From RGIG995 sp045603745 (GTDB lineage: Bacteria > Bacillota > Clostridia > Oscillospirales > UBA644), in contig JAZUMQ010000005.1 of the NCBI GenBank assembly GCA_045603745.1, positions 1-30,185 on the forward strand: 30,185 bases of DNA, given 5' to 3'. Shown here piece after piece: positions 8,637-16,735 of the stretch. The notes beneath the pieces were generated by a model, which was given only the letters and a program-made list of their open reading frames with translations, did no database searches and was not told where the DNA came from. Every line of letters begins with the position of its first letter. Positions within the stretch are counted from its first letter, which is position 1. Both the position numbers and the translations under genes were made by a program.

Positions 8637-9993
8637 CTTTCCGCAACCTCCTTTCCAGCAGTTTGACCAGTTGAGACAGTCCCAACACCAACACCAGATA
8701 GATCAGCGCCACCGCAACCAAGGGCATGAAATTACTGAAGGTGATACTGCGGATAATTTCGCCGCCGCGCGTCAAATCGGAAACACCGATGTAGGAAGCG
8801 ACGGAGGTCTCTTTCAACAGTGCGATAAATTCGTTTGCCAAGGCGGGCAGCACCGATTTAAAGGCTTGAGGAATGACGATGTACCACATGGTCTGGGCGT
8901 AATTGAAGCCCAAAGAACGTCCCGCCTCCATTTGACCGTCGTCCACGCCCATAATTCCGCCCCGGACGATCTCGGCAACGTAGGCGCCGGAGTTGAATCC
9001 GAAGCATAAAATAGCGGCGGGGACCTTTTCCACCCCGATGGGAAGAAGCAGAACGAAATAAATAATCAATAACTGAACCATGACCGGAGTTCCCCGAACC
9101 ACGGTCAGATACAGATTAAAGATCCAGTTTAAAATGCTCAATTTTCCGGTTTTATCGTGGGTACAACGGACGATTGCCACGACAAATCCAATGAGAAGAC
9201 CAATCAAAAGAGCAAAAAACGTAATCTGCAAGGTAGTGAAAAGGCCATTGAGCAAATACCGCCAATAACCGTTCCCGAAATTACGGACAAACTCGTCGGC
9301 AAAATCGTTCCAGATACGAATAACGGGGTGGGACGTATCGGGTTTTTCCCGATTTTCCACGCTCAAAGCAATGCATTGCACCAATCCGTTGCGCAGATTG
9401 GTCTTGGTTTCAATGGAAACCTGTTGACCGTCCACGGTGATGGATTTGAGCGCAAGAACGTCGTCCTTCGCCTTCAAAATTCCACCGTAAACCGCATCGA
9501 CAACGCCATCGTCCAAAAAGACCTGATAGGTACCGTCGATGTCATAAATCGAAATCTGCACCGTCCCGGAAAGAACAGGCGCGGAAGCGATCAATTCCTG
9601 CAAATCTCCGTCAATTTCCAACCGAATGGCGGTAGCAGACATCTGCATTCCGTTGGAAGTCGTGGTATCCAATCCCAAAAGGGAATCCACGTTCTCTTTC
9701 AACACGGAATATACGTCCACCGTTTGATAGGAGCAGGTCAAAATCACGTCCTTCTCCACACCGTATTCCATAGATTGAACGGAGATAGACGATTTTTCCT
9801 TCAGGCAAGTTAAGGATTTCGTTCCGGTGAGAACAGCGTCCAGTTTTTGTTCTACGATCTGTTGCGCCTGTTCCCTTGAGATCTCCCCTGCAGTTGCTTG
9901 ATTTAACGAGACGATCACCGTCACTGCAAGAGCCACGACCAAAAGGGCGACGATCCCCAGACCGATCCACCGTTTTTTCTTGTTTTTCTGCAT
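8623..9993 (-). CDS. Amino-acid ABC transporter permease with ~230-residue N-terminal extracytoplasmic extension
   Basis: 456 residues; a normal HisM/GlnP permease has about 215-230. The permease core is residues ~243-456: NGLFTTLQITFFALLIGLL begins it, VRGTPVMVQLLIIYFVL follows, and the ATPase-contacting EAA loop is EAGRSLGFNYAQTMWYIVIP near 355. Residues 1-8 are basic and ~10-31 are hydrophobic, like a signal anchor. Residues ~35-235 are a soluble segment, predicted outside the cell, rich in beta-type alternation (SISVQSMEYGVEKDVILTCSY; TVQISIYDIDGTYQVFLDD). This segment does not look like the substrate-binding fold already encoded by the next gene. AGGA lies about 9 bases before the ATG. 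Confidence 0.93.
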   Translation of the reverse strand: MQKNKKKRWIGLGIVALLVVALAVTVIVSLNQATAGEISREQAQQIVEQKLDAVLTGTKSLTCLKEKSSISVQSMEYGVEKDVILTCSYQTVDVYSVLKENVDSLLGLDTTTSNGMQMSATAIRLEIDGDLQELIASAPVLSGTVQISIYDIDGTYQVFLDDGVVDAVYGGILKAKDDVLALKSITVDGQQVSIETKTNLRNGLVQCIALSVENREKPDTSHPVIRIWNDFADEFVRNFGNGYWRYLLNGLFTTLQITFFALLIGLLIGFVVAIVRCTHDKTGKLSILNWIFNLYLTVVRGTPVMVQLLIIYFVLLLPIGVEKVPAAILCFGFNSGAYVAEIVRGGIMGVDDGQMEAGRSLGFNYAQTMWYIVIPQAFKSVLPALANEFIALLKETSVASYIGVSDLTRGGEIIRSITFSNFMPLVAVALIYLVLVLGLSQLVKLLERRLRKGDRG

Positions 9994-10021
9994 AAATTAT
10001 TTCCTGTCTGAGACAACAAAG

Positions 10022-10047
10022 CAGGAATGCGCCAGTCCGCATTCCTG
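10022..10047 (-). promoter_or_regulatory. Intercistronic hairpin between binding protein and permease genes
   Basis: caggaatgcg and cgcattcctg form a perfect 10-bp stem with a 6-base loop in the 84-base gap. On the minus strand it is followed by CTTTGTTGT rather than a clean T-run. It is therefore better read as a weak attenuator or an mRNA 3'-end stabiliser, which would favour the binding protein over the permease. Confidence 0.6.
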
Positions 10048-10077
10048 TTTTGCAGGTCTTATAAAGTCGAATAAAAC

Positions 10078-10965
10078 TCAGTTGGCGGGAATGTATTTCT
10101 CAATAATTTTCTGAATGGTTCCATCGGCGGTCAAATCGTCAATGGCAGCATTCAGCTTGTTGAGAAGATCCGTATTTTCCTTATTGACGCAAATCGCGTA
10201 TTCTTCATAGACGTATTCGGTCTCAAGGATCTTCAGTCCTTTGCCTTCGTTGGCAGCAACCAAGGATTTCGCAGGTTCGTTGTCAATAATAACCGCCGCA
10301 ACGTCACCGCCCAAAAGGGCAAGAACCGCTTCGTTGCCGTTGTTATACTTCACAACATTTCCATTTTCGGTTTCGTCCTCGTTCAAACCGTAATCGCCGG
10401 TGGCATAAATATCACCGGTGGTACCCAACTGAACACCGATCTTTTTGCCGGCAAGATCATCGAGAGTAGCAACCGCGCCCCCTTCTTTCACGATGACGAC
10501 CTGTTTCCCGGTGGCATAAGTATTGGTGAAGTTAACGTCCTTTTTCCGTTCGTCGGTGACGGTCATACCCGCCATGCCGAAGTCTACGGCGTTGGTGGCA
10601 ACGGAAGTGATGATGGAATCGAATTTCATATCTTCGATCTTCAGTTCCATACCCAGTTTCTTGGCGATCTCAGCGGCAATTTCAGCGTCGATGCCCACAA
10701 CCTTGCCGCTTTCATCATAGTATTCGTAGGGTTTGAAGAAAGCGTTGGTCGCCATGGTCAAAATCTTATCATCGGAAGCGTTTCCTTCGCTGTCATTCGT
10801 ATTTGTATTGTTGGAGGCGGCGTTGTTTACGTCAGAATCGGAAGCGGAATTTTTCAGATCAGAGCCTGCATCCGTATTAAGCGTATTCACATCCTTGGGA
10901 GCGCAAGCAGTCAGAAGGCACAGAGCCATCAAAACCGCCAACGTGAGAGCAATAAATTTTTTCAT
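10078..10965 (-). CDS. Amino-acid ABC transporter substrate-binding lipoprotein
   Basis: 295 residues, anchored outside the membrane. The signal peptide ends LLTAC with lipid Cys 21. A Ser/Asn/Asp-rich flexible linker spans ~22-67. An SBP type-3 (polar amino-acid) fold follows: FFKPYEYYDESGKVVGIDAEIAAEIAKKLG, then DFGMAGMTVTDERKKDVNFTNTY, the hinge strand GKKIGVQLGTTGD, and GDVAAVIIDNEPA. The FxPYE.....G..VGID and GMTVT.ER opening motifs are typical of the GlnH/FliY/ArtJ family. AAGGAA is about 7 bases before the ATG. This is the first gene of the operon, with the permease and ATPase downstream. Confidence 0.96.
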   Translation of the reverse strand: MKKFIALTLAVLMALCLLTACAPKDVNTLNTDAGSDLKNSASDSDVNNAASNNTNTNDSEGNASDDKILTMATNAFFKPYEYYDESGKVVGIDAEIAAEIAKKLGMELKIEDMKFDSIITSVATNAVDFGMAGMTVTDERKKDVNFTNTYATGKQVVIVKEGGAVATLDDLAGKKIGVQLGTTGDIYATGDYGLNEDETENGNVVKYNNGNEAVLALLGGDVAAVIIDNEPAKSLVAANEGKGLKILETEYVYEEYAICVNKENTDLLNKLNAAIDDLTADGTIQKIIEKYIPAN

Positions 10966-11007
10966 TGTAAATTCCTTCTTTCACAGAATTTGTAATCAAG
11001 TGGTAAG

Positions 11008-11036
11008 AGTATAACACATTCCACCGAAAAAGTCAA
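11008..11036 (-). promoter_or_regulatory. Promoter of the amino-acid ABC operon
   Basis: On the minus strand, TTGACT (11031-11036), 17 bases, TATACT (11008-11013), giving a leader of about 35 bases before the binding-protein ATG. This is too short for a riboswitch. Confidence 0.87.
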
Positions 11037-11191
11037 GGCAAAAATGAATAAATATACTAAATTTTACATTTTTTTCACAAATTAACAAAAAAACAGTGAA
11101 TATTCGGTTTCTTATTGATGTTTTATGCATATTTCATTCCAAATGCTTTCTTCCATTAACTACGCATATTGAAAATCATTCTTCAAATACA

Positions 11192-11383
11192 CGCCACGCG
11201 TGATGACATACAGCCCATTGACCGATGATATACCATTACCTCGCAATGAATAAAAAAATTCGTCGCAAAGCTGACGCCGAAATTATTCATTATTCATCAG
11301 CGCAGGCGACTTCATTATTCATTACGAAAATCCATTCTCTTTTAATGAATAATGAATGATGAAAAATGAATAGTGAATAATAC
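11192..11383. repeat. Composite AT-rich intergenic repeat (GATGAYATAC units plus ATTATTCATT units)
   Basis: This is the bulk of the 459-base gap 10966-11424; bases 11037-11191 are AT-rich with nothing recognisable. Two GATGAYATAC boxes start at 11202 and 11224 (22-base period). They are followed by TCGCAAAGCTGACGCCGA, ATTATTCATTATTCAT (11283-11298), CATTATTCATTA and, on the other side, inverted-sense AATGAATAATGAATGATGA (11344 on). From general knowledge, such mixtures are dispersed intergenic elements in gut Clostridia; no copy elsewhere can be checked here. No open frame is present. Confidence 0.6.
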
Positions 11384-11425
11384 AAAACGAAAATCCGCTC
11401 TCTTACGAGAACGGATTTTCGTTTT
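11384..11425 (-). terminator. Terminator of tRNA-Ser
   Basis: On the minus strand, AAAACGAAAATCCGTTCTC, loop GTAA, GAGAGCGGATTTTCGTTTT form a 19-bp stem (one G-U pair) whose last bases are TTTT. Its first base is the A of the encoded CCA, so it abuts the mature tRNA end. Confidence 0.85.
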
Positions 11426-11516
11426 GGCGGAGAGAGGGGGATTCGAACCCCCGAAGAGTTATTAGCCCTTACACGATTTCCAGTCGTGCGCCTTAGACCA
11501 GCTCAGCCATCTCTCC
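11425..11516 (-). tRNA. tRNA-Ser (anticodon GGA), CCA encoded
   Basis: On the minus strand the acceptor GGAGAGA (from 11516) pairs with TCTCTCC (11429-11435), followed by discriminator G and CCA (11425-11427). The anticodon stem CACGA/TCGTG encloses the loop CTGGAAA, so the anticodon is GGA and it reads UCC/UCU. A long variable arm (about 11450-11470 region) marks a class II serine tRNA. The T arm is GGGGGTTCGAATCCCCC. The length is 92 bases with CCA. Confidence 0.97.
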
Positions 11517-11551
11517 ATATTCACAGGAACTTTGAAAAGTCACCGTGGATT

Positions 11552-11580
11552 ATTATACACTATCTGCGATAAAAAAGCAA
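11552..11580 (-). promoter_or_regulatory. Promoter of tRNA-Ser
   Basis: On the minus strand, TTGCTT (11575-11580), 17 bases, TATAAT (11552-11557), about 35 bases before the tRNA 5' end. Confidence 0.8.
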
Positions 11581-11632
11581 GGGATTTGAAGATAATTTCA
11601 AAGATTTTTCACATTTCAAGAGACGGAAAGAG

Positions 11633-11673
11633 AAAAAACGAATCCGGAAAGAAAAAATTATCTTTCCGGATTC
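11633..11673 (-). terminator. Terminator of the methyltransferase/lipoprotein operon
   Basis: On the minus strand, GAATCCGGAAAG, a 10-base loop, CTTTCCGGATTC (perfect 12-bp stem, 11640-11651 with 11662-11673), then GTTTTTT. It lies about 60 bases after the last lipoprotein stop. Confidence 0.93.
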
Positions 11674-11731
11674 AAAAATCTCTACATAATTTATATATCT
11701 TTGGGGAAAATCGCGAGATTGCTTATTTCGG

Positions 11732-12868
11732 TTACTGATAATCTTTGGTAAAGGGCTGAACCTTATAAAAATCCCGATGTTTGAAGAGGACGTATTCCGC
11801 TTGGACTTCATCCGTATCAGGCTTTTGCCAAATAATAAGGAAACCGGCACTGCTCCAGCTTTTGGAATTTGGTCCAATTCCCCCGACGGTTTCCACCACC
11901 GTACCATCGGAAAAGGAAGCAATTCCTTTAATAGAGTCTCGGGTCAAAAAGGCATTTAAGGGATAATTGCTGATCATTGTTTCGTCCTCGGAACCAAACT
12001 GCCAGAGAGCGCTTCCGGAAGATGCCCAATATTTCCCAGGCTCGCCGTAAACAGGAGAAAATGCGTGACCATTCCCTTGTCCGAACGATGCTCCGGAACG
12101 GTCAATCCGAACCAATTCTGGCGATTCCGTTTCCATATCCACAATGCCGATCGCAACAACTCCCGCATATTCCAAGACCCACAAACATTCGTTTACCGGA
12201 TCCCAGCATACACCGTGGCACGAGGGACTGTTCACAGAAGAAACAGGGCTGTCAATGCCTTGAGAAACGGCAAAGTAAACCACTGCCCCAGCCCCGGCGA
12301 CCACGTCTCCGTTGGGAAGCATTTCTACCGAGTGAACCCCATACAGGATCGGATCAGTGCTTTCCCAAAGAACGCTACGGGTTTCATAGTCGATAATACC
12401 CACCCAACCGTAGGTGGCACAAGCGACGATGACGTCTTTTTTATAATATTCAGAATAGCGATATTTCACACCGGAAATACTGGTTCCGATCTTTTTAATC
12501 CCTTTACAATTGGGATCTTCTTCCGGATCCCATTCCCAGACGACCGAAACATTATCGTCAGTCAGTTTTTGAAAATCGCCGCCACATGCGTTAAGATCAA
12601 ATATGACGATGCCATGGCTGAGAATATCCGTCGCAATGATTTTATGTTCTATGGAAGAATCGAACCCTTTTTTCTTAGGAACGTCATTCTCCGGATCTTC
12701 ATCGCTCGAAAGGGTTTCATCGGTCTTTGAATTGGTTTCGGTCTTTGTTGTCGATTGCGAAGATGTTGCGGGATCGGAATCTGAGCCCGCAGCTCCTTCG
12801 CCGTCACAGGCAGCAAGAGAAAAACACAAAACAAGGCAGAGGAACAGAGATAAAATGCGTTTTTTCAA
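11732..12868 (-). CDS. DUF6528-like beta-propeller-type lipoprotein (copy 1)
   Basis: 378 residues from a TTG start at 12868, with AGGA about 8 bases upstream. The signal peptide ends SLAAC (lipid Cys 21). A Ser/Thr/Asp linker runs to ~70. The domain (~77-378) then carries HKIIATDILSHGIVIFDL, VVWEWDPEEDPNC, DVIVACATYGWVGIIDY, HSVEMLPNGDVV, CHGVCWDPVNECLWVLEY, GHAFSPV.G.PGKYW and a C-terminal FYKVQPFTKDYQ. The order of strand-like motifs, HS[IV]EMLPNG and HG[VI].WD resembles what I know of DUF6528 proteins, whose function is unknown; a propeller fold is an inference. It is the last of three paralogues and is predicted to sit on the outer face of the membrane. Confidence 0.85.
   Translation of the reverse strand: MKKRILSLFLCLVLCFSLAACDGEGAAGSDSDPATSSQSTTKTETNSKTDETLSSDEDPENDVPKKKGFDSSIEHKIIATDILSHGIVIFDLNACGGDFQKLTDDNVSVVWEWDPEEDPNCKGIKKIGTSISGVKYRYSEYYKKDVIVACATYGWVGIIDYETRSVLWESTDPILYGVHSVEMLPNGDVVAGAGAVVYFAVSQGIDSPVSSVNSPSCHGVCWDPVNECLWVLEYAGVVAIGIVDMETESPELVRIDRSGASFGQGNGHAFSPVYGEPGKYWASSGSALWQFGSEDETMISNYPLNAFLTRDSIKGIASFSDGTVVETVGGIGPNSKSWSSAGFLIIWQKPDTDEVQAEYVLFKHRDFYKVQPFTKDYQ
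12302..12424 (-). repeat. Near-identical tract shared with copy 2 (13489-13611)
   Basis: Aligned without gaps, the two 123-base tracts differ at 5 positions, about 96% identical, while the flanking parts of the two genes are clearly more diverged. This points to gene conversion or strong local constraint. Confidence 0.85.
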
Positions 12869-12903
12869 AATAAGATCCTGCCTTTTCTGTTTATGGAATC
12901 AAA

Positions 12904-14028
12904 TTATTGATAATCTTTGGTAAACGCCTGAACCTTATAGAACTCACGATCAAGGAAGTGCGCTAAGGTTGTTTTTCTAATCACAGTCTGAACCTTGCCA
13001 CCGGAAAGTTCGTTTGTGAAAATATAGAAACCGGCACTACCAAAATCTTTTTCATTGGTCCCACCCGCCCCGGCAACAACTTCAATAACCGTGCCGTCAG
13101 CGAAAGAACAAACTCCCTTAATACTGGGTCTACTCAACTCACCTGTACTAGTCAACTCCTCGGTTTCCGTATCAAACATCCAAAGGCCAGCAGAATTAGA
13201 AGCCCAATATTTTCCGGGTTGACCGCCCACGGGAGCAAAAGCGTGTCCCATACTAGAAATCTTCGTGCCGCTTCCGATCATTCGCACGATTTTCGCATTT
13301 TCGGTCCCCATATTTTTAATATCGGCGCGATAGACTTCGGAATCTTCCAAAACCCAAAGACATTCATTTACCGGATCCCAGCATACGCCGTGACACCAAA
13401 GGCTGTCAATGGAATGAACCGGCTGATTAATTCCTGCAGATACGGCAAAATAAACCACGGCACCGGGAATGCCAGCAACGCCGGCAATCACGTCTCCGTT
13501 GGGAAGCATTTCTACCGAGTGAACCCCATTCAGGATCGAAGCAGTGCTTTCCCAAAGAACGCTACGGGTTTCATAGTCGATAATACCCACCCAACCATAG
13601 GTAGCACAAGCAACTACAACGTCTTTTTTGTAATAACCGGAATAGCGGTATCTCACGCCGGAGATACTGGTCCTAATTTTATCAGCCGATTTACAATTGG
13701 GATCTTCCTCTGCATCCCATTCCCAAACCACGGCAGAGTCCTCTGTCAACTTCTGAAAATCTCCATCACAAGCGTTCAGATCGAAAACTACGATGCTGTG
13801 ATTCCGAATATCACACGCAACGAATTTATGTTCAATGGACGGGTCGTAAACGTTGGGAGCGTTACCTTTTTCATCGGTATTGGTATCACTTCCTACGGAA
13901 CTCTCGGTGTCCGTTCCACTCCCGGAAACCGAACCGGTATCCGTCGAGGGGGTTTCATTTCCGCCACAGGCAACCAGGGCGAAAACCATCATCAAACAAA
14001 GAAACAGTGCTAAAATACGCTTTTTCAT
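12904..14028 (-). CDS. DUF6528-like beta-propeller-type lipoprotein (copy 2)
   Basis: 374 residues. AAAGGAG is 8 bases before the ATG at 14028. The signal peptide ends ALVAC (lipid Cys 21), then a Gly/Ser/Thr/Asp linker to ~65. The domain follows the same motif order as copy 1: EHKFVACDIRNHSIVVFDL, VVWEWDAEEDPNC, DVVVACATYGWVGIIDY, HSVEMLPNGDV, CHGVCWDPVNECLWVLED, MGHAFAPVGGQPGKYW and FYKVQAFTKDYQ at the end. It lies 35 bases upstream of copy 1 and 67 bases downstream of copy 3. Those 67 bases hold a perfect 13-base direct repeat. No catalytic motif is evident; a sensor or binding role outside the membrane is only a guess. Confidence 0.86.
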   Translation of the reverse strand: MKKRILALFLCLMMVFALVACGGNETPSTDTGSVSGSGTDTESSVGSDTNTDEKGNAPNVYDPSIEHKFVACDIRNHSIVVFDLNACDGDFQKLTEDSAVVWEWDAEEDPNCKSADKIRTSISGVRYRYSGYYKKDVVVACATYGWVGIIDYETRSVLWESTASILNGVHSVEMLPNGDVIAGVAGIPGAVVYFAVSAGINQPVHSIDSLWCHGVCWDPVNECLWVLEDSEVYRADIKNMGTENAKIVRMIGSGTKISSMGHAFAPVGGQPGKYWASNSAGLWMFDTETEELTSTGELSRPSIKGVCSFADGTVIEVVAGAGGTNEKDFGSAGFYIFTNELSGGKVQTVIRKTTLAHFLDREFYKVQAFTKDYQ

Positions 14029-14042
14029 AAAATGTACTCCTT

Positions 14043-14068
14043 TGATTTTTATATTTGATTTTTATATT
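14043..14068. repeat. Tandem 13-bp repeat between copies 2 and 3
   Basis: tgatttttatatt occurs twice in direct succession (14043-14055 and 14056-14068) in the leader of copy 2. This fits slippage; no function is evident. Confidence 0.8.
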
Positions 14069-14095
14069 TGACTTTGTTATTTACAGATTCGGAAA

Positions 14096-15499
14096 TTACT
14101 GATAATTCTTCGTAAAAGGCTGTACCTTATAGAACTCCCGATTCGTAGGAGCAAAAGGAACGCCAACAACCTGCCCGTCGGAAGTAACGATACGGAATCC
14201 GTCGCTGGACCAATCCCGCGTACTTTTTCCGTAAAGATTTGTTGCCGCAATCACCACCGTACCATCACTAAAGGAGGTAATGCCCTTAATTTTTTTCGTC
14301 TGCAAAGTAGCGGAATATTTAAAGGTTTGCGTCACGGTTTTCGTCGTTGAGTCAAATTGATAAAGATTATCCCCTGCTCCCACCCAGTATTTTCCGGGCT
14401 GACCGGAAACGGGAGAAAAGGCATGACCACCACTGAATCTACCGTAACTTTGCCCGGGAACACGAACTAATTTTCCGTCTAACGTACCAAGATTCTGAAT
14501 AGTAACGGCAGAAACGCAGGAATATTCCAAGACCCAAAGACATTCATTTAGCGGATCCCAGCTGATTCCGTGACAAGAAACTCCATTAATGGTATGAGCA
14601 GGCTCTTGGCTGTCGCTCACCGAAAGAGGGAAATAAGCCACCCCAGCGCTACCATTCGAGGAAATGGCAACAACCAAGTCTCCATTAGGCAACATTTCAA
14701 TAGAGTGAGCATTGGAAAGTACAGAAGAATTACTTTCCCAAAGAAGGATACACGCATCATAGTCGATCACACCGCACCAACCACGGGAAGAGCATGCAAT
14801 GACCACGTCCCTTTTGTAGGAAGGAGAATAGCGAAGTTTTGCAGAATCAATGCCATACTTCGGACCGCCGGTACGATCCAAATTCGGATCTTCCCCAGAA
14901 ATCCATTCCCAAACCACTGCGCCATTCCCATTTGCCAAATTCTTGTAATTTCCGTTACAGGCGTCCAAATCGAAAACTACGATTCCATAATTGGTAATGT
15001 CGGTGGCAAGAAATTTCCGTCCGGTGGTATCAGCACCTCCGGAATTCTCTTCGAGGTCGTCGTCCGGCAAAAAATCTTCGCTATTATCGGAGGAATCTGC
15101 AAAATCGTCATCAAAATCATCGGTTTCAGAATCGGAACCTATAGGCGTTTGGGAATCGGAAACTTCACCGGAACTGTTGGTATCGCTTTCCGTTTCGGGA
15201 TTAAACACGTCAGTATCGGAACTATCGTCCGTCCCGAGAACCCCGGTATCGGGAGTAATGTCAGAGTCGTCACTCCAAAAAGGATCGCCGTCCTCGGAGG
15301 AGGAAAAATCACTGCTCGGATCAAAAATTTCAGAGTCTTCCGACGCAAGATCGGAATCTTTCCCAATCAGATCGGATTCCGAATTTGAATCAGAGACGTC
15401 CAACGTGACAGAATCGGTGGGAACGATTTCTCCTCCGCAAGCGGTAACCGAAAACAGCAGAACACCGCATAAAAGAAAGGTGAAAATTCGTTTTAACAT
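14096..15499 (-). CDS. DUF6528-like lipoprotein with long Asp/Ser linker (copy 3)
   Basis: 467 residues. AAGGAG precedes the ATG at 15499. The signal peptide ends SVTAC (lipid Cys 21). Residues ~24-160 are a low-complexity linker of Asp, Ser, Glu and Thr, far longer than in copies 1 and 2. The domain (~160-467) has KFLATDITNYGIVVFDL, VVWEWISGEDPN, DVVIACSSRGWCGVIDY, HSIEMLPNGDLVVA, CHGISWDPLNECLWVLEY, GGHAFSPVSGQPGKYW and FYKVQPFTKNYQ. It is the most diverged of the three copies and the first after the methyltransferase gene (27-base gap). The linker could carry the domain through the cell wall; that is inference. Confidence 0.86.
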   Translation of the reverse strand: MLKRIFTFLLCGVLLFSVTACGGEIVPTDSVTLDVSDSNSESDLIGKDSDLASEDSEIFDPSSDFSSSEDGDPFWSDDSDITPDTGVLGTDDSSDTDVFNPETESDTNSSGEVSDSQTPIGSDSETDDFDDDFADSSDNSEDFLPDDDLEENSGGADTTGRKFLATDITNYGIVVFDLDACNGNYKNLANGNGAVVWEWISGEDPNLDRTGGPKYGIDSAKLRYSPSYKRDVVIACSSRGWCGVIDYDACILLWESNSSVLSNAHSIEMLPNGDLVVAISSNGSAGVAYFPLSVSDSQEPAHTINGVSCHGISWDPLNECLWVLEYSCVSAVTIQNLGTLDGKLVRVPGQSYGRFSGGHAFSPVSGQPGKYWVGAGDNLYQFDSTTKTVTQTFKYSATLQTKKIKGITSFSDGTVVIAATNLYGKSTRDWSSDGFRIVTSDGQVVGVPFAPTNREFYKVQPFTKNYQ

Positions 15500-15526
15500 A
15501 TACGTTTCTCCTTGGTTTCTTCTATG

Positions 15527-16696
15527 TTAAAGATTGTCTTTTTCCGTTGCATAAGATTCCTCTTTGGGAGGACGCGGAGGTTTGGGGCCCAAATATTGAT
15601 AATACTGGCAAGGCAATCTGCCGTTAAACAATTTCCGCCGTTTGTCTGCCTTTCGTCCAAACAGCTTTTCAAACTCGGGGTGGGCGGTAATGATGTAATA
15701 AGACCAAGTATCCAAGGCCCGAAAAACCTTTCCCATATCCCGATAAATCAACTGAACTTCTTCTTCCTGCCCCAATCGTTCCCCGTAGGGAGGATTGGTA
15801 AGGATAAAACCGTAGGTTTCATCGGAGGTAAACTTCCGCATATCCGCCCGTTCAAACCGGACGGCGTGATCTACTCCCGCAAGGCGGGCACAGGTTTGGG
15901 ATACGTCGGCGGCTTTTGCGTCGATGTCTCCACCGAAAATGGTAATTTCTTTGCAGGGCTGAATCAGATCCATAGCTTCTTCCCTTGCTTTTGCAAAGGC
16001 GGGGGCAAAATTTTGCCATTGTTCCGCAGAAAAGGATCGGGTTAGTCCCGGCGCCCGATTTTCGGCGATAAGGGCAGCCTCGATGGGAATGGTACCGGTG
16101 CCGCACATGGGGTCCACCAAAATGCGCCCCGGTTTCCAAAAGGTCAGATCAATCAAGGCGGCAGCCATTGTCTCTTTTAACGGAGCCTCCCCGGCAATCT
16201 TGCGGTATCCCCGCTTATGTAATCCCGCCCCGGTGGTGTCCAGGGTGATGGTGACCGTATCTTTCAACAGGGCAACTTCGATGCGATATAGCGCTCCGGT
16301 TTCTTCAAAATAATCCCGATGATATTTTTCTTTTAATTTTTCCACGATGGCTTTTTTGGTAATTGCCTGACAATCGGAAATACTAAATAATGTAGACTTT
16401 ACCGACCGACCGTTCACAGGGAATCGGGCATTTTCCGGCAACCAATCTCCCCAGGAGAGTGCCTTTACCCCTTGAAACAATTCCTCGAAGGTGACGGCGC
16501 GGAACCGAGCAAGACAAATCTGAACCCGGGCGGCGGTGCGCAGCCACAAGTTTGCCTTGGCAACGGCGAATTCGTCCCCGGAGAAAAAGACCCTCCCGTC
16601 CTCGGTGCGGGTATCTTCAAAGCCAAGAACGTGCAATTCCCGGGCGGTGACGGCTTCCAATCCAAAGGCGGCGGGAGCGATCAACTGGTATTCCAT
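15527..16696 (-). CDS. THUMP-domain class I RNA methyltransferase (RlmL N-terminal half / YpsC-like)
   Basis: 389 residues from the ATG at 16696, preceded by GAGAGGT; the open frame upstream crosses the promoter. Residues ~1-160 form a ferredoxin-like plus THUMP RNA-binding region. After this comes a RLKW-type methyltransferase: LHKRGYRKIAGEAPLKETMAAALI, the SAM motif DPMCGTGTIPIEAA, and the catalytic motif LTNPPYGERLG, used for N2-guanine methylation. E. coli RlmL acts on G2445 of 23S rRNA; single-module Bacillota homologues such as YpsC are assumed to act on rRNA too. It is the first gene of the operon with the three lipoproteins. Confidence 0.93.
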   Translation of the reverse strand: MEYQLIAPAAFGLEAVTARELHVLGFEDTRTEDGRVFFSGDEFAVAKANLWLRTAARVQICLARFRAVTFEELFQGVKALSWGDWLPENARFPVNGRSVKSTLFSISDCQAITKKAIVEKLKEKYHRDYFEETGALYRIEVALLKDTVTITLDTTGAGLHKRGYRKIAGEAPLKETMAAALIDLTFWKPGRILVDPMCGTGTIPIEAALIAENRAPGLTRSFSAEQWQNFAPAFAKAREEAMDLIQPCKEITIFGGDIDAKAADVSQTCARLAGVDHAVRFERADMRKFTSDETYGFILTNPPYGERLGQEEEVQLIYRDMGKVFRALDTWSYYIITAHPEFEKLFGRKADKRRKLFNGRLPCQYYQYLGPKPPRPPKEESYATEKDNL

Positions 16697-16735
16697 AGAG
16701 ACCTCTCGATATGATACTCTGATATAGTCATTAAT

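Noticed and set aside
11041..11115. TGAATAAATATA and TGAATATTC segments upstream of the amino-acid ABC promoter, resembling ArgR boxes
   Set aside because: Only half-sites fit and the region is AT-rich throughout, so chance matches are expected.
11532..11738. 68-codon plus-strand frame upstream of tRNA-Ser
   Set aside because: It runs over the tRNA promoter and the terminator at 11633-11673 and has no ribosome binding site.
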